Shown piece by piece: positions 1 through 6,835 of a DNA stretch of 9,070 nt. Each line of letters starts with the position of its first letter. The first letter of the stretch is position 1. The notes under the pieces are model-generated. The model saw only the letters and a program-made list of their open reading frames with translations. It was not told the origin of the DNA and ran no database searches. The position numbers and the translations under genes are program-made. The DNA comes from Candidatus Lambdaproteobacteria bacterium (GTDB taxonomy: Bacteria > SAR324 > NAC60-12): assembly GCA_012964265.1 (NCBI GenBank), contig DTUH01000215.1, forward strand, positions 1 through 9,070. The letters are read 5' to 3'.

Positions 1-188
1 AATATAACCATTTGTAATCATTGAAGATAATTCAATTGTAGAGGTTCAAATAAACGAGGTATCCAAATTCCTCTCACCTCGACCAATTCACTTTGAACCT
101 TCCTTTACATTTTTATCCGCTTAATTCATATCATTTTTCGTATCATCCCGAATGTATGTGAGGGATATTGTATGATATCAGCTTTTAA

Positions 189-471
189 TCAGATCTCTCC
201 CTTTAGCCGACCTAAAGCTTCAGCAGTAATATTTTCAATATTTTCCTGTTTTTTCCCCTCTTCTTGAATATGTCTTTTTAGAGCTCGTTGTTTAATTTCA
301 GTTATTTCAATATTAATTAGAGCTTCGATCTTTTTTTCTTCAGCTTCAGCTTTTGCAACTCTTTTAATATGGGTCGGAAGGTATATGGTTCCTGCAGCGT
401 CGGATATCTTTTCAATCAAGACTGTAGCAGGCTTAGATATCTGGATTAATTAAGGTGTTCCAATCGCTCAT
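189..471 (-). pseudogene. DUF2806 family protein, 5' fragment with frameshift
   Basis: The residues resemble the N-terminal part of DUF2806 proteins, a family of unknown function: a Ser-Lys-Pro-Ala segment, then LIEKISDAAGTIY, an IKRVAKAEAEEKKIEAL helix and a KKQENIENIT motif. An ATG at 469-471 opens a short frame (MSDWNTLINPDI) that stops at 433-435. The family-like sequence resumes in another frame from about 449 (ISKPATVLIEK) and runs to a TGA at 189-191. A single indel near 436-445 would join the two frames. The only start inside the long frame is a TTG at 417-419, which would cut off conserved residues. From memory, DUF2806 proteins are about 250-300 residues, and no C-terminal part is recognisable in 1-188, so the gene is both frameshifted and truncated. 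The family name rests on remembered motifs, not a search. Confidence 0.6.
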
Positions 472-770
472 AATTATTTTAGCTTACCGTTCTGTCTGCA
501 ATTCAAGATATCAAGTCATATTGTCCTGACGGGTTGGTTTGATAAACGAGGGATTTTGACGGAATTAGACTAAACTATCTGTGTTGAAATCTAATACATT
601 TAACTTGGAATTTCAATCTAAAAGACTGTAATGGAATCGAATGTCGTTTCGAAGGGAGGGGGTGTTGACCAGTCAGCTATCAACCCCTTTCAGTAATTTT
701 CACCCACAGTCGGGATTTCATCCAAATCAATCCCATGCAGTCAAACCGGAAGAAAATTATCCTCAGTCAT
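472..770. other. Non-coding stretch, no gene recognised
   Basis: This 299-base stretch lies between the DUF2806 relic and the stop codon of the methyltransferase gene. All frames I followed are broken by frequent stops. It contains the hairpin at 659-687 and a sequence at 642-653 (TGTCGTTTCGAA) that resembles one arm of the inverted repeat near 7290. I see no convincing promoter, RNA gene or mobile element. Confidence 0.5.
659..687. other. Imperfect hairpin downstream of the methyltransferase gene
   Basis: GGGG and TTGA on the left, separated by a two-base bulge, pair with TCAA and CCCC on the right, giving an eight-base-pair stem around a loop of about 11 bases. On the plus strand only three T residues follow. 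On the minus strand, the direction in which the upstream gene is transcribed, there is no T tract. It may end or protect the methyltransferase transcript, but it is not a canonical intrinsic terminator. Confidence 0.3.
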
Positions 771-1715
771 TTAAGATATTCGAGTAACTAATAGAGTAAG
801 AAATTTTTTATCAACGCTGGTGTATTGCGCTAGCGGCTGCATACCTGCTGTAGTGATCAAACTGACCAGTGTCTCCAGATCATATTTATAAGACGAGCTC
901 ATCTCGATATGGGTTCCCGAAAGCAACGGCACGGTTTCTCCGGCGAGCATAATAGTCAAATCCCGAGCCACCTTAAAATGCTTGCGGATTCGGTATAATC
1001 CCGGCTGACGATCATCACGGTCAGTAGAAAAGTTTAACATTCCGTCACGGGGCTCGGAAAGACCGACACTGCTTAGCGGACCAAAAGCAAACTGACGATT
1101 TATGGGATTGTCGTAACCGGTTAGTGTTTCTGTCTGACTAAACAGTTCTCCATCCAAAAGCAGGAAATCCTGTGGTCGCATTAAAGCCGCCAACTGACTG
1201 GGCATTGAAAGGGGATCAAAAGCGCCTAAAGTATTACCCAACATCATTATCAACCGAGGTAAGTCGTCCGAAGTTGCCTTCAAAGCGTTCAGGTGTGCGC
1301 TATTACTCAAATCAGCCTTCAGTCCATGACAATCGAATTTTTGATCTTGGGCCGACAGACATGCTAATTCAAGAAGACCTTGACTGGAATCCACCGGTCG
1401 ATAATAGGGAGTCCGTCCAAGTTTCCGCAACTGCTCCAGAATTAAAAAATCTTTAGTGCCTTGTCCTGATCCTAAACTGATAACTTCGAGAGGTCCTGTT
1501 GGTAACATCGAAACTAGATCCTCAGCATGATTTTGAAGCACTGAATGGGAGCGGACAAAATTTCGATAAGCTCCATCACTACAGAGATTTATCCAGGCTC
1601 GTACCGATAGCGGGAACCAGTAGAAGAATTTTTCAGGTAATTCGTGGCGTGCCAAGACTGCTAAAAACTCTTGTGCAATCTGATCTTCACTCAGCAAAAC
1701 ATCAATTTTTATCAT
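771..1715 (-). CDS. SAM-dependent methyltransferase, EgtD-like (Methyltransf_33 type)
   Basis: This 314-residue protein has the layout of the EgtD/histidine N-alpha-methyltransferase family, which uses S-adenosylmethionine. The SAM-binding glycine loop is at residues 82-89 (GSGQGTKD), with an acidic residue at D109 in YRPVDSS. The family block LGNTLGAFDP is at 159-168, a conserved tyrosine is at Y201 (GYDNP), and the late SSSYKYD block is at 273-279. Recalling M. smegmatis EgtD (Y206, N166, E282, S284), the tyrosine and one serine appear kept. The Asn position reads Ala (A165) and the Glu position reads Ser (S273), so histidine may not be the substrate. No EgtB-like partner is in the window. 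The start ATG has GGAG only two bases upstream, which is unusually close; a TTG six codons later is an alternative. The fold is confident; the substrate is unknown. Confidence 0.8.
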   Translation of the reverse strand: MIKIDVLLSEDQIAQEFLAVLARHELPEKFFYWFPLSVRAWINLCSDGAYRNFVRSHSVLQNHAEDLVSMLPTGPLEVISLGSGQGTKDFLILEQLRKLGRTPYYRPVDSSQGLLELACLSAQDQKFDCHGLKADLSNSAHLNALKATSDDLPRLIMMLGNTLGAFDPLSMPSQLAALMRPQDFLLLDGELFSQTETLTGYDNPINRQFAFGPLSSVGLSEPRDGMLNFSTDRDDRQPGLYRIRKHFKVARDLTIMLAGETVPLLSGTHIEMSSSYKYDLETLVSLITTAGMQPLAQYTSVDKKFLTLLVTRIS

Positions 1716-1870
1716 ATCTCCAGTAGTCTATTTTTAAATACGCTTTGAAAACTATTATGGATTACCTTGATTGCTGAGAATCTTACGACTGGAAATTAAC
1801 TGGTAGCTACTTCAAGAAAAGGTAGTTCATAGGAACAAGGAAGTTTGTAAACATCAAGGTGACAAGCGGA

Positions 1871-1886
1871 AACTCTATTTAGAGCT
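1871..1886 (-). terminator. Weak terminator-like hairpin after the O-antigen gene
   Basis: Just past the stop of the O-antigen ligase/polymerase gene, the minus strand reads AGCTCTAAATAGAGTT, which can fold into a short stem of five to seven pairs including one G-T. Only a short T run follows and the stem is AT-rich, so it would be a weak terminator at best. The placement between two genes is its main support. Confidence 0.22.
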
Positions 1887-1900
1887 ATATAATTTGCTTT

Positions 1901-3208
1901 CTAAGGTTTAAAGATCCTTTCGTTCAATTTTTGCATTTGGCGCAGACTCAAGCCCATCAGGATCAGCAGCATCGCCTGAACCTCACCGTCGCGGAAATTA
2001 TTTTCAAAAAAACCTGCTGCCATGAATCCGCTCACACCGGCAATTCCACCCCAGAGGATGGAGTTTTCGTAACTGAAACTGGTGGTTTGAAAAAGTGTGC
2101 GGATGCTCTGTGTTAAAAAAATGAAAAGAATGCTGAGGTATCCCAAAAATCCGAGCAGACCGTAATTTATCCAGGTTTGCAGATAGATGTTGTGGACTCC
2201 GATTCCGGCGTTGTTATTGAACCGATGTCCTGTACGTTCCTTGATTAATTCTCGATATTTGGGCATGATTTCCGCGTCATTGTTGTAGCCGATACCCAAC
2301 CAGAAATGGTCTTTGATTGCAGCAATTCCTGTTTCCCACATCAGAATTCGATCCTGATTTGCTTTTATCATGAAACTGCTGATAAAACGTTGCTGAATCA
2401 CTTCAATACGAGTGGTTGGTGTACGGATTTGAAAAGAAGGTTCACTAAATTGTGTGTACAAATATGTTCCGCCTGCAATCGCCAGGATTGTGAGTGAAAG
2501 CATAAGTTTCGGAGAGAGACGAAAAAGTAGAACCGCGCATGCCACAGCCGCTCCCAGCCAAATGCTCCGTCCCAGTGAAGCACCGATTGCGAGTAAAACC
2601 AGAATCGTAATGATAGCCGTTAATAAGCGTGTGAATGGATTCCAGTCTATGCAAAAAATAAGTGATGCCAGAAGCGGGAAACAGAGTAGTAAAAAACCTC
2701 CATACGTCAGGTGGTGCGTGAAATTTCCTTTGCCGTGGAAAACTGTGTTTTCTCCGGAAACTCCTGACAAATAAGGAGTTGCAAAACTTTGATCATCAGG
2801 TCTTAACCAGTCCACTCCGTAGAAATACTGGATGATGCCGTAAATTGCAATCAACATCACGAATCCGAAGAAAACCCAAAGCAGTCGATCTTCATCAACA
2901 TCGGCCAAAATTACTGCAAGCAATAAGGGCAGCAGCAGGCGCCAATTAGTGCGCAAAGCCATCAGGTGCTCGGTTTCGTAAGCGTTCAGCAGGCCTGAAA
3001 TTACAGCAGAAGCCATGAAAAATAAAATTGCCCACAAAAGCGGATTGCCGAGTTGGGACAACTGGCGGTCCCGGAACCAATGAATCAAAGTGATTAAAAA
3101 CAACATTGTGATTGAGACTTCTGTCCCGGCAATGCTGAACGTACTGCATATGAACAAAAGATAGAGGAAAAATCTGTTCCAGTTTTTAGCAGAAAAAAAA
3201 CGGCTCAT
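1901..3208 (-). CDS. O-antigen ligase / polymerase family membrane protein (Wzy_C type)
   Basis: This 435-residue integral membrane protein is of the O-antigen ligase (WaaL/RfaL) and polymerase (Wzy) superfamily. These enzymes act on the periplasmic face of the inner membrane, moving or polymerising undecaprenyl-linked glycans. Hydrophobic segments lie at roughly 10-45, 52-75, 88-131, 166-187, 194-251, 341-368, 384-402 and 408-423. The large hydrophilic loop typical of the family spans about 252-340. Within it, or next to it, are R214 (GRSIW), R287 and W291 (DRILMWETG) and H339 (GVHNIYLQ); the His sits where WaaL enzymes have an essential His. Sequence alone does not separate ligase from polymerase, and no glycosyltransferases are nearby to help. 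It starts 33 bp after gpsA, without a clear ribosome binding site. Codons 3-6 contain a run of eight T. Confidence 0.85.
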   Translation of the reverse strand: MSRFFSAKNWNRFFLYLLFICSTFSIAGTEVSITMLFLITLIHWFRDRQLSQLGNPLLWAILFFMASAVISGLLNAYETEHLMALRTNWRLLLPLLLAVILADVDEDRLLWVFFGFVMLIAIYGIIQYFYGVDWLRPDDQSFATPYLSGVSGENTVFHGKGNFTHHLTYGGFLLLCFPLLASLIFCIDWNPFTRLLTAIITILVLLAIGASLGRSIWLGAAVACAVLLFRLSPKLMLSLTILAIAGGTYLYTQFSEPSFQIRTPTTRIEVIQQRFISSFMIKANQDRILMWETGIAAIKDHFWLGIGYNNDAEIMPKYRELIKERTGHRFNNNAGIGVHNIYLQTWINYGLLGFLGYLSILFIFLTQSIRTLFQTTSFSYENSILWGGIAGVSGFMAAGFFENNFRDGEVQAMLLILMGLSLRQMQKLNERIFKP

Positions 3209-3241
3209 TGTGTTGAAAAAAATGGTATTGAAAAATTTACT

Positions 3242-4267
3242 TTAATCTCGAAAGGACATCATTTCTTCATCCGGACGATCGCGTTCCATAAGTTGCTGCA
3301 AGGCCTGAGTGCAGGAAAACCCTTCATGTAAAACTTGATAAACTGCGTTGCAAATCGGCATTTCTATTTTGTGGAGCTCTGCCAATTCATGAATGGAAAC
3401 CGCGTTGCGTACTCCTTCAGCAACTGCTCCGCCGACAGGAAGACATTCTTCCAGTGAGAGCCCCTGCCCCAGCTTTTCGCCAAGAGAATGGTTCCGTGAA
3501 AGTGTTCCGGTTGCAGTCAAAACCAAATCTCCGACACCGGACATTCCCGTAAAAGTTTCTGCGGATCCGCCCATCACGACTCCAAGCCGTGTCATTTCAG
3601 CAACACCTCTGCAAATTAAGGCTGCTCTTGCATTAAGTCCGAGTTTCATTCCGTCAGCAATTCCGGAAGCAATTGCAATCACATTTTTGATTGCGCCCCC
3701 AAGCTGAACTCCAACAAGATCTGTACTTCGGTAAAGTCGAAATCTGTCTGTATGAAATTGCTGCTGCAAAATACTTCCTGTTTTTTCATCGGCACAAGCC
3801 AGTACTGCGGCAGAAGGCAAATCCAAAGCAACTTCACGTGCAAACGTCGGGCCTGAAAGCACGGCTAATTTAGGCAGATTGTCGAGCTCGTCGGCATAAA
3901 TTTCGCTCATCAGTGCCAGTGAGTGTTGTTCAATACCCTTGCTGAGAATGACCAAAATATGCTCGGAAGTAACCTCCGGTCTCATTTTTTTTGCAATCCC
4001 GCGGGTGATGTGTGAAGGCAGAGAAGCAACTAGAATACGACTATTCCGGACAATTTCAGACAAATCTGTGGTGGCTCCCAGGGAATCCGGCAATGCAATG
4101 TCCGGCAGGAAAGAAGAATTGACGTGATTTGAAAGTATATCTTGTTTGGTTTCTGCTTCGTGGCACCAGAGCTGAACTGAGCTGCCGTTTTTTGCAAGCA
4201 GCCGTGCCAACGAAGTTCCCCATGCACCGGCGCCGATCACGCCAATTTGAAACTCATTTGATTGCAT
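3242..4267 (-). CDS. gpsA: Glycerol-3-phosphate dehydrogenase [NAD(P)+]
   Basis: This cytoplasmic enzyme reduces dihydroxyacetone phosphate to sn-glycerol 3-phosphate, the backbone for phospholipids. With the start used here it has 341 residues, normal for GpsA. The N-terminal Rossmann loop is GAGAWG at 12-17. SKG is at 109-111 and the GPTFA motif at 139-143. GAIKN at 191-195 holds the likely catalytic lysine K194, GVGDL is at 244-248 and SRN at 257-259. The frame stays open upstream to 4318, but those extra residues (MRISRKIFLLRRR) are basic and absent from normal GpsA. The ATG at 4265-4267 puts the Rossmann strand at the usual distance and has AGGAG upstream inside argH. The first 14 bases overlap the end of argH, which suggests translational coupling. 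The O-antigen family gene follows after 33 bp. Confidence 0.95.
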   Translation of the reverse strand: MQSNEFQIGVIGAGAWGTSLARLLAKNGSSVQLWCHEAETKQDILSNHVNSSFLPDIALPDSLGATTDLSEIVRNSRILVASLPSHITRGIAKKMRPEVTSEHILVILSKGIEQHSLALMSEIYADELDNLPKLAVLSGPTFAREVALDLPSAAVLACADEKTGSILQQQFHTDRFRLYRSTDLVGVQLGGAIKNVIAIASGIADGMKLGLNARAALICRGVAEMTRLGVVMGGSAETFTGMSGVGDLVLTATGTLSRNHSLGEKLGQGLSLEECLPVGGAVAEGVRNAVSIHELAELHKIEMPICNAVYQVLHEGFSCTQALQQLMERDRPDEEMMSFRD

Positions 4268-5750
4268 AATTTCGACAAGTCTCCTGCGCAGCAAGAATAT
4301 TTTTCTGGAGATCCGCAAGAGGAGCAGAAAGTAAATTCAGCTGCTCCGAAAGTTCTTCGATTTGCAGGCAGGTTTGTTGAGGAGACGGACTTCCCTTATG
4401 CTGTCTCTGTTCCAGTATTTTGCGTGGATTGTGAAATTCTGCCAAATCTTCCGCAATTTCAGTTGGGTGTCCGAATTCCGCCAATGTTTTCTGCAAAGCA
4501 GCGGTTGTAATTTTTGTTTCCGGCTCAGATAATTTTACAGCGCGGGCCAGCAAATGGTAACACTCGCGAAATGGTAAATCCAAGGTTCGTGCTAAATGAT
4601 CCGCAATATCGACAGAATTCATAAAACCTGTTTCACACTGCTTTTTCATTTTTTCGGTGTTTACACTCAAACTTTCAAAAACACCCTGCAAAATAACCGG
4701 CGCGGATTCACATTCACGGATAAGATCCATGATCAGATATTTCGTAACCTGTGTGTCGCGATTATAACCGCTCAAACCACCTTTTTGAATACCAAGCAGA
4801 CTTGTTAAAAATCCATGAGCCAAAGACGCTTTTGATTTGATAACTTCGGCAAAGTCCGGGTTTTTCTTTTGTGGCATTATCGAAGAACCAGTTACAAAAG
4901 CATCATCAATCCGGATAAATCCAGAGTAGGGATGGCTTAAAAAAATGAGATCCTGAGCGACAATACTGAGGTGATTCATCAGCATTGCTCCTGCATGTGC
5001 CAGCTGGGATTCGTTTTCCCAGCGTGAAACTATACAGTCCAGCGTGTTGCTGTCAACCTTTGCAAAAGCCAGCAACTCTGTTGTGAGCTGACGGTCAATG
5101 GGCCATGACGTACCAAAGGCAGCGGCAGCTCCCAATGGATTGCGATTGATTTGAGAGAGCGCAAATGCGAAGCGTTCCAAGTCTCTGCAAAGTCCCTGAA
5201 CATAAGCGCAGAGCCAGTGTCCCCAGGTTGTAATCATCGCCGGTTGGTAGTGTGTAAATCCGGGCATTACGCTTTCAGTATGTTTCTCTGCCTGCACCAG
5301 CAAAGCGTCTGCTAAATTTTTCACTGAACCAAACAGGTTTAAACCAACTCTGCGTAAATAGAGCCGCATGTCGCAGGCCGATTGATCATTCCGGCTGCGT
5401 CCGATGTGCATCCGCCCGCCAGCTTCAGCGCCTTGAGTTTCCGTAACAAAGGCCTCAACGTTGATGTGAACGTCCTCCTTGGCGGGGTCAAGTGAAAATT
5501 CTCCTGTCTCTACAAGTTTTTCAAGCTGGCTGAGTCCGGCTAATATGCTGCCCAAAATTTCAGTCGGAATCAGTCCTTGCCGCTGCAGCATGATGCAATG
5601 TGCGCGGTTGGTCCAAATATCGAAAGGCAGCAATAATTCGTCTGCCATCGGCAATTCCTGTACATCACGTCCTGCACAAAAAAGGACGTTCTGCTCATAT
5701 GGCTTATTTTCGAGGTGACTCCCCCAAATTTGTGATTGTTTTTGTTTCAT
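4254..5750 (-). CDS. argH: Argininosuccinate lyase (diverged)
   Basis: This 498-residue member of the fumarase/aspartase superfamily most likely splits argininosuccinate into arginine and fumarate, the last step of arginine synthesis. The family signature GSSIMPQKKNP is at 288-298 and contains the catalytic serine. HIGRSRNDQ is at 115-123 and THYQPA, with the conserved His, at 166-171. EDVHINVE is at 92-99, YNRDTQ at 329-334 and DLPFRECYH at 391-399. Against E. coli ArgH as I remember it, several usual residues differ: GS before AH near 48-51 reads TNR, HLQRAQP reads HYQPAMI, and QEDK reads QVTK. It is also somewhat longer than the roughly 460 residues common in the family. ArgH is the best call, but another lyase activity is possible. 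It is first in a likely operon with gpsA. The start ATG lacks a clear ribosome binding site. Confidence 0.85.
   Translation of the reverse strand: MKQKQSQIWGSHLENKPYEQNVLFCAGRDVQELPMADELLLPFDIWTNRAHCIMLQRQGLIPTEILGSILAGLSQLEKLVETGEFSLDPAKEDVHINVEAFVTETQGAEAGGRMHIGRSRNDQSACDMRLYLRRVGLNLFGSVKNLADALLVQAEKHTESVMPGFTHYQPAMITTWGHWLCAYVQGLCRDLERFAFALSQINRNPLGAAAAFGTSWPIDRQLTTELLAFAKVDSNTLDCIVSRWENESQLAHAGAMLMNHLSIVAQDLIFLSHPYSGFIRIDDAFVTGSSIMPQKKNPDFAEVIKSKASLAHGFLTSLLGIQKGGLSGYNRDTQVTKYLIMDLIRECESAPVILQGVFESLSVNTEKMKKQCETGFMNSVDIADHLARTLDLPFRECYHLLARAVKLSEPETKITTAALQKTLAEFGHPTEIAEDLAEFHNPRKILEQRQHKGSPSPQQTCLQIEELSEQLNLLSAPLADLQKNILAAQETCRNYAIK
4281..4285 (-). promoter_or_regulatory. Ribosome binding site of gpsA inside argH
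   Basis: AGGAG on the minus strand lies 13 bases before the ATG at 4265-4267, within the last codons of argH. The spacing is longer than ideal, but it is the only strong Shine-Dalgarno match nearby and favours this start over the upstream ATG at 4318. Confidence 0.5.
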
Positions 5751-5799
5751 CTCTGCTCATGATTAAAACTTTGTTTGTCCATCTTAAGCGGAATCAGGA

Positions 5800-5827
5800 A
5801 ATATGCAAGCAGATCACGCAGTAACAA
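5800..5827 (-). promoter_or_regulatory. Possible sigma-70 promoter for argH-gpsA
   Basis: On the minus strand TTGTTA (5822-5827) and CATATT (5800-5805) are separated by 16 bases, each matching four of six consensus positions. It sits about 50 bp upstream of the argH start in the 5751-5914 divergent spacer. AT-rich DNA yields matches of this quality by chance. Confidence 0.2.
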
Positions 5828-5848
5828 ACAATCAAAAACTGCTGAAAG

Positions 5849-5864
5849 TGGCCCTTGGATTGCA
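5849..5864 (+). promoter_or_regulatory. Sigma-54 (RpoN) promoter of flgB
   Basis: TGGCCCTTGGATTGCA matches the sigma-54 consensus TGGCACGNNNNTTGCA at 10 of 12 defined positions. The GG (5850-5851) and GC (5862-5863) doublets are in the exact -24/-12 register. It lies 51 to 60 bases upstream of the candidate flgB start codons, in non-coding DNA and on the right strand. Sigma-54 control of flagellar rod and hook genes is well established in several proteobacterial groups. It would need an activator of the NtrC type, not seen in this window. Confidence 0.7.
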
Positions 5865-5914
5865 TCTTCTTCACCAGTGTTTTTAACTGAAAATTGTTCA
5901 AAATAAGTTGTTTC

Positions 5915-6331
5915 ATGGCTGGAATGTTTGACAGTAAAATTTTTACTTTGGTGCAGAAAACTCTGGATTTCAGAACCCAGCGACAGGATTTGCTGACTTC
6001 CAATATTGCCAACAAAGACACTCCCGGCTACAAAGCGGAAGATCTGGTTTTTGAAAAAAGTTTGCAAAAGGCACTTCATGCTGATGAACCGGGTTTGCTC
6101 AAAACGACAAATGCCAGACATTTTGACGGACGCCATACTCCTCCGCTGAAACTGGTGCAAGCACAGCGAATTCACAGCGCCTCGCCGTTTCCGGATTTTG
6201 ACGGCAACACAGTGGATTTGGATCGTGAAATGGCTAAGATGGCTGAAAACCAGTTGATGTACAACGCCAGCATTCGGATGCTCACTCACCAGTTCCGGAT
6301 GCTAAAAACCGCAATCACCGAAGGACGCTAA
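5915..6331 (+). CDS. flgB: Flagellar basal-body rod protein FlgB
   Basis: FlgB is a proximal rod subunit of the flagellar basal body, exported by the flagellar type III apparatus and assembled in the periplasm. The N-terminal rod signature SNIANKDTPGYKAEDLVFEK begins about 30 residues in, and the C-terminal helix (VDLDREMAKMAENQLMYNASIRML) is the expected one. From the ATG at 5915 the protein has 138 residues; from the ATG at 5924 (MFDSKIF) it has 135, closer to E. coli FlgB. Neither start has a good ribosome binding site, and a TTG at 5894 would add residues not usual in the family. It is the first gene after the sigma-54 promoter, and its TAA overlaps the flgC ATG by one base. Confidence 0.93.
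   Translation: MAGMFDSKIFTLVQKTLDFRTQRQDLLTSNIANKDTPGYKAEDLVFEKSLQKALHADEPGLLKTTNARHFDGRHTPPLKLVQAQRIHSASPFPDFDGNTVDLDREMAKMAENQLMYNASIRMLTHQFRMLKTAITEGR
6321..6325 (+). promoter_or_regulatory. Ribosome binding site of flgC
   Basis: AAGGA lies five bases before the flgC ATG, inside the last codons of flgB. With the TAATG stop/start overlap, this fits coupled translation of the two rod proteins. Confidence 0.6.
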
Positions 6332-6768
6332 TGAGTTTTCAATCATCGCTTAATGTGAGTGTTTCCGGAATGGCCGCGCAGCGCCAGCGGGTGAATACTA
6401 TTTCCGAAAACATTGCTAACGCCAGTACAACCCGTACTCCACAAGGCGGACCGTATCGGAGGCGAATAGTTACACTGGCCGCGGTTTCAAACGACCGAAC
6501 TTTTGAAGAAGAATTGCGCTCACAGCAACGCTCTTTGGACACGGCTACCGAAGTTAAGGTGGTGGGAATTTCACAAGACAACAGAGCACCGATTCTACGA
6601 TATGAACCGGGACATCCGGATGCATATGTGGCCATGCCTAACGTAAACATAATGGAAGAAATGGTGAGCCTGATGGAAGCTTCACGCTCTTATGAAGCAA
6701 ATGCAGCGGCGTTCAATGCCACAAAAAACATGGCACAGTCTGCGCTTGATCTGGGACGCAACGTTTAG
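6331..6768 (+). CDS. flgC: Flagellar basal-body rod protein FlgC
   Basis: FlgC is the second proximal rod subunit and stacks with FlgB, FlgF and FliE. The 145-residue length is normal. The N-terminal signature SENIANAST is at residues 25-33, in the SGMAAQRQRVNTI context typical of FlgC. The YEPGHPDA segment is at 91-98. The C-terminal rod helix runs from about 104 to 132, from NVNIMEEM through EASRSYEANAAAFNATK. Its start overlaps the flgB stop (TAATG), so the two are co-translated. fliE follows after 67 bases with no terminator between them. Confidence 0.95.
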   Translation: MSFQSSLNVSVSGMAAQRQRVNTISENIANASTTRTPQGGPYRRRIVTLAAVSNDRTFEEELRSQQRSLDTATEVKVVGISQDNRAPILRYEPGHPDAYVAMPNVNIMEEMVSLMEASRSYEANAAAFNATKNMAQSALDLGRNV

Positions 6769-6835
6769 AAATGATCTTCTGAAGTGAGATTAAATAAATT
6801 TTCAATCTGAGCTACAAAATTTTAGAAAAAACTTT

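Noticed and set aside
560..597. TTGAC-like sequence considered as a plus-strand promoter
   Set aside because: There is no good -10 box at a proper distance and no plus-strand gene downstream.
659..687. Hairpin considered as an intrinsic terminator
   Set aside because: It has a bulged stem, a long loop and no T tract on the strand of the upstream gene, so it is kept only as a hairpin.
1172..1456. Plus-strand frames of 94 and 75 codons (the second at 1499-1726) over the methyltransferase gene
   Set aside because: The minus-strand frame carries clear methyltransferase motifs; these are shadows with no homology signal.
4268..4318. 17-codon upstream extension of gpsA
   Set aside because: The extra basic residues are not part of GpsA, lie inside argH coding sequence, and the ATG at 4265-4267 places the Rossmann motif correctly.
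5747..6289. 180-codon minus-strand frame ending in an ATGA overlap with the argH start
   Set aside because: Most of it is antisense to flgB, which is certain. The tail in the spacer shows no recognisable family, and the overlap with argH can arise by chance.
6339..6650. 103-codon minus-strand frame
   Set aside because: It is fully antisense to flgC and shows no family features.
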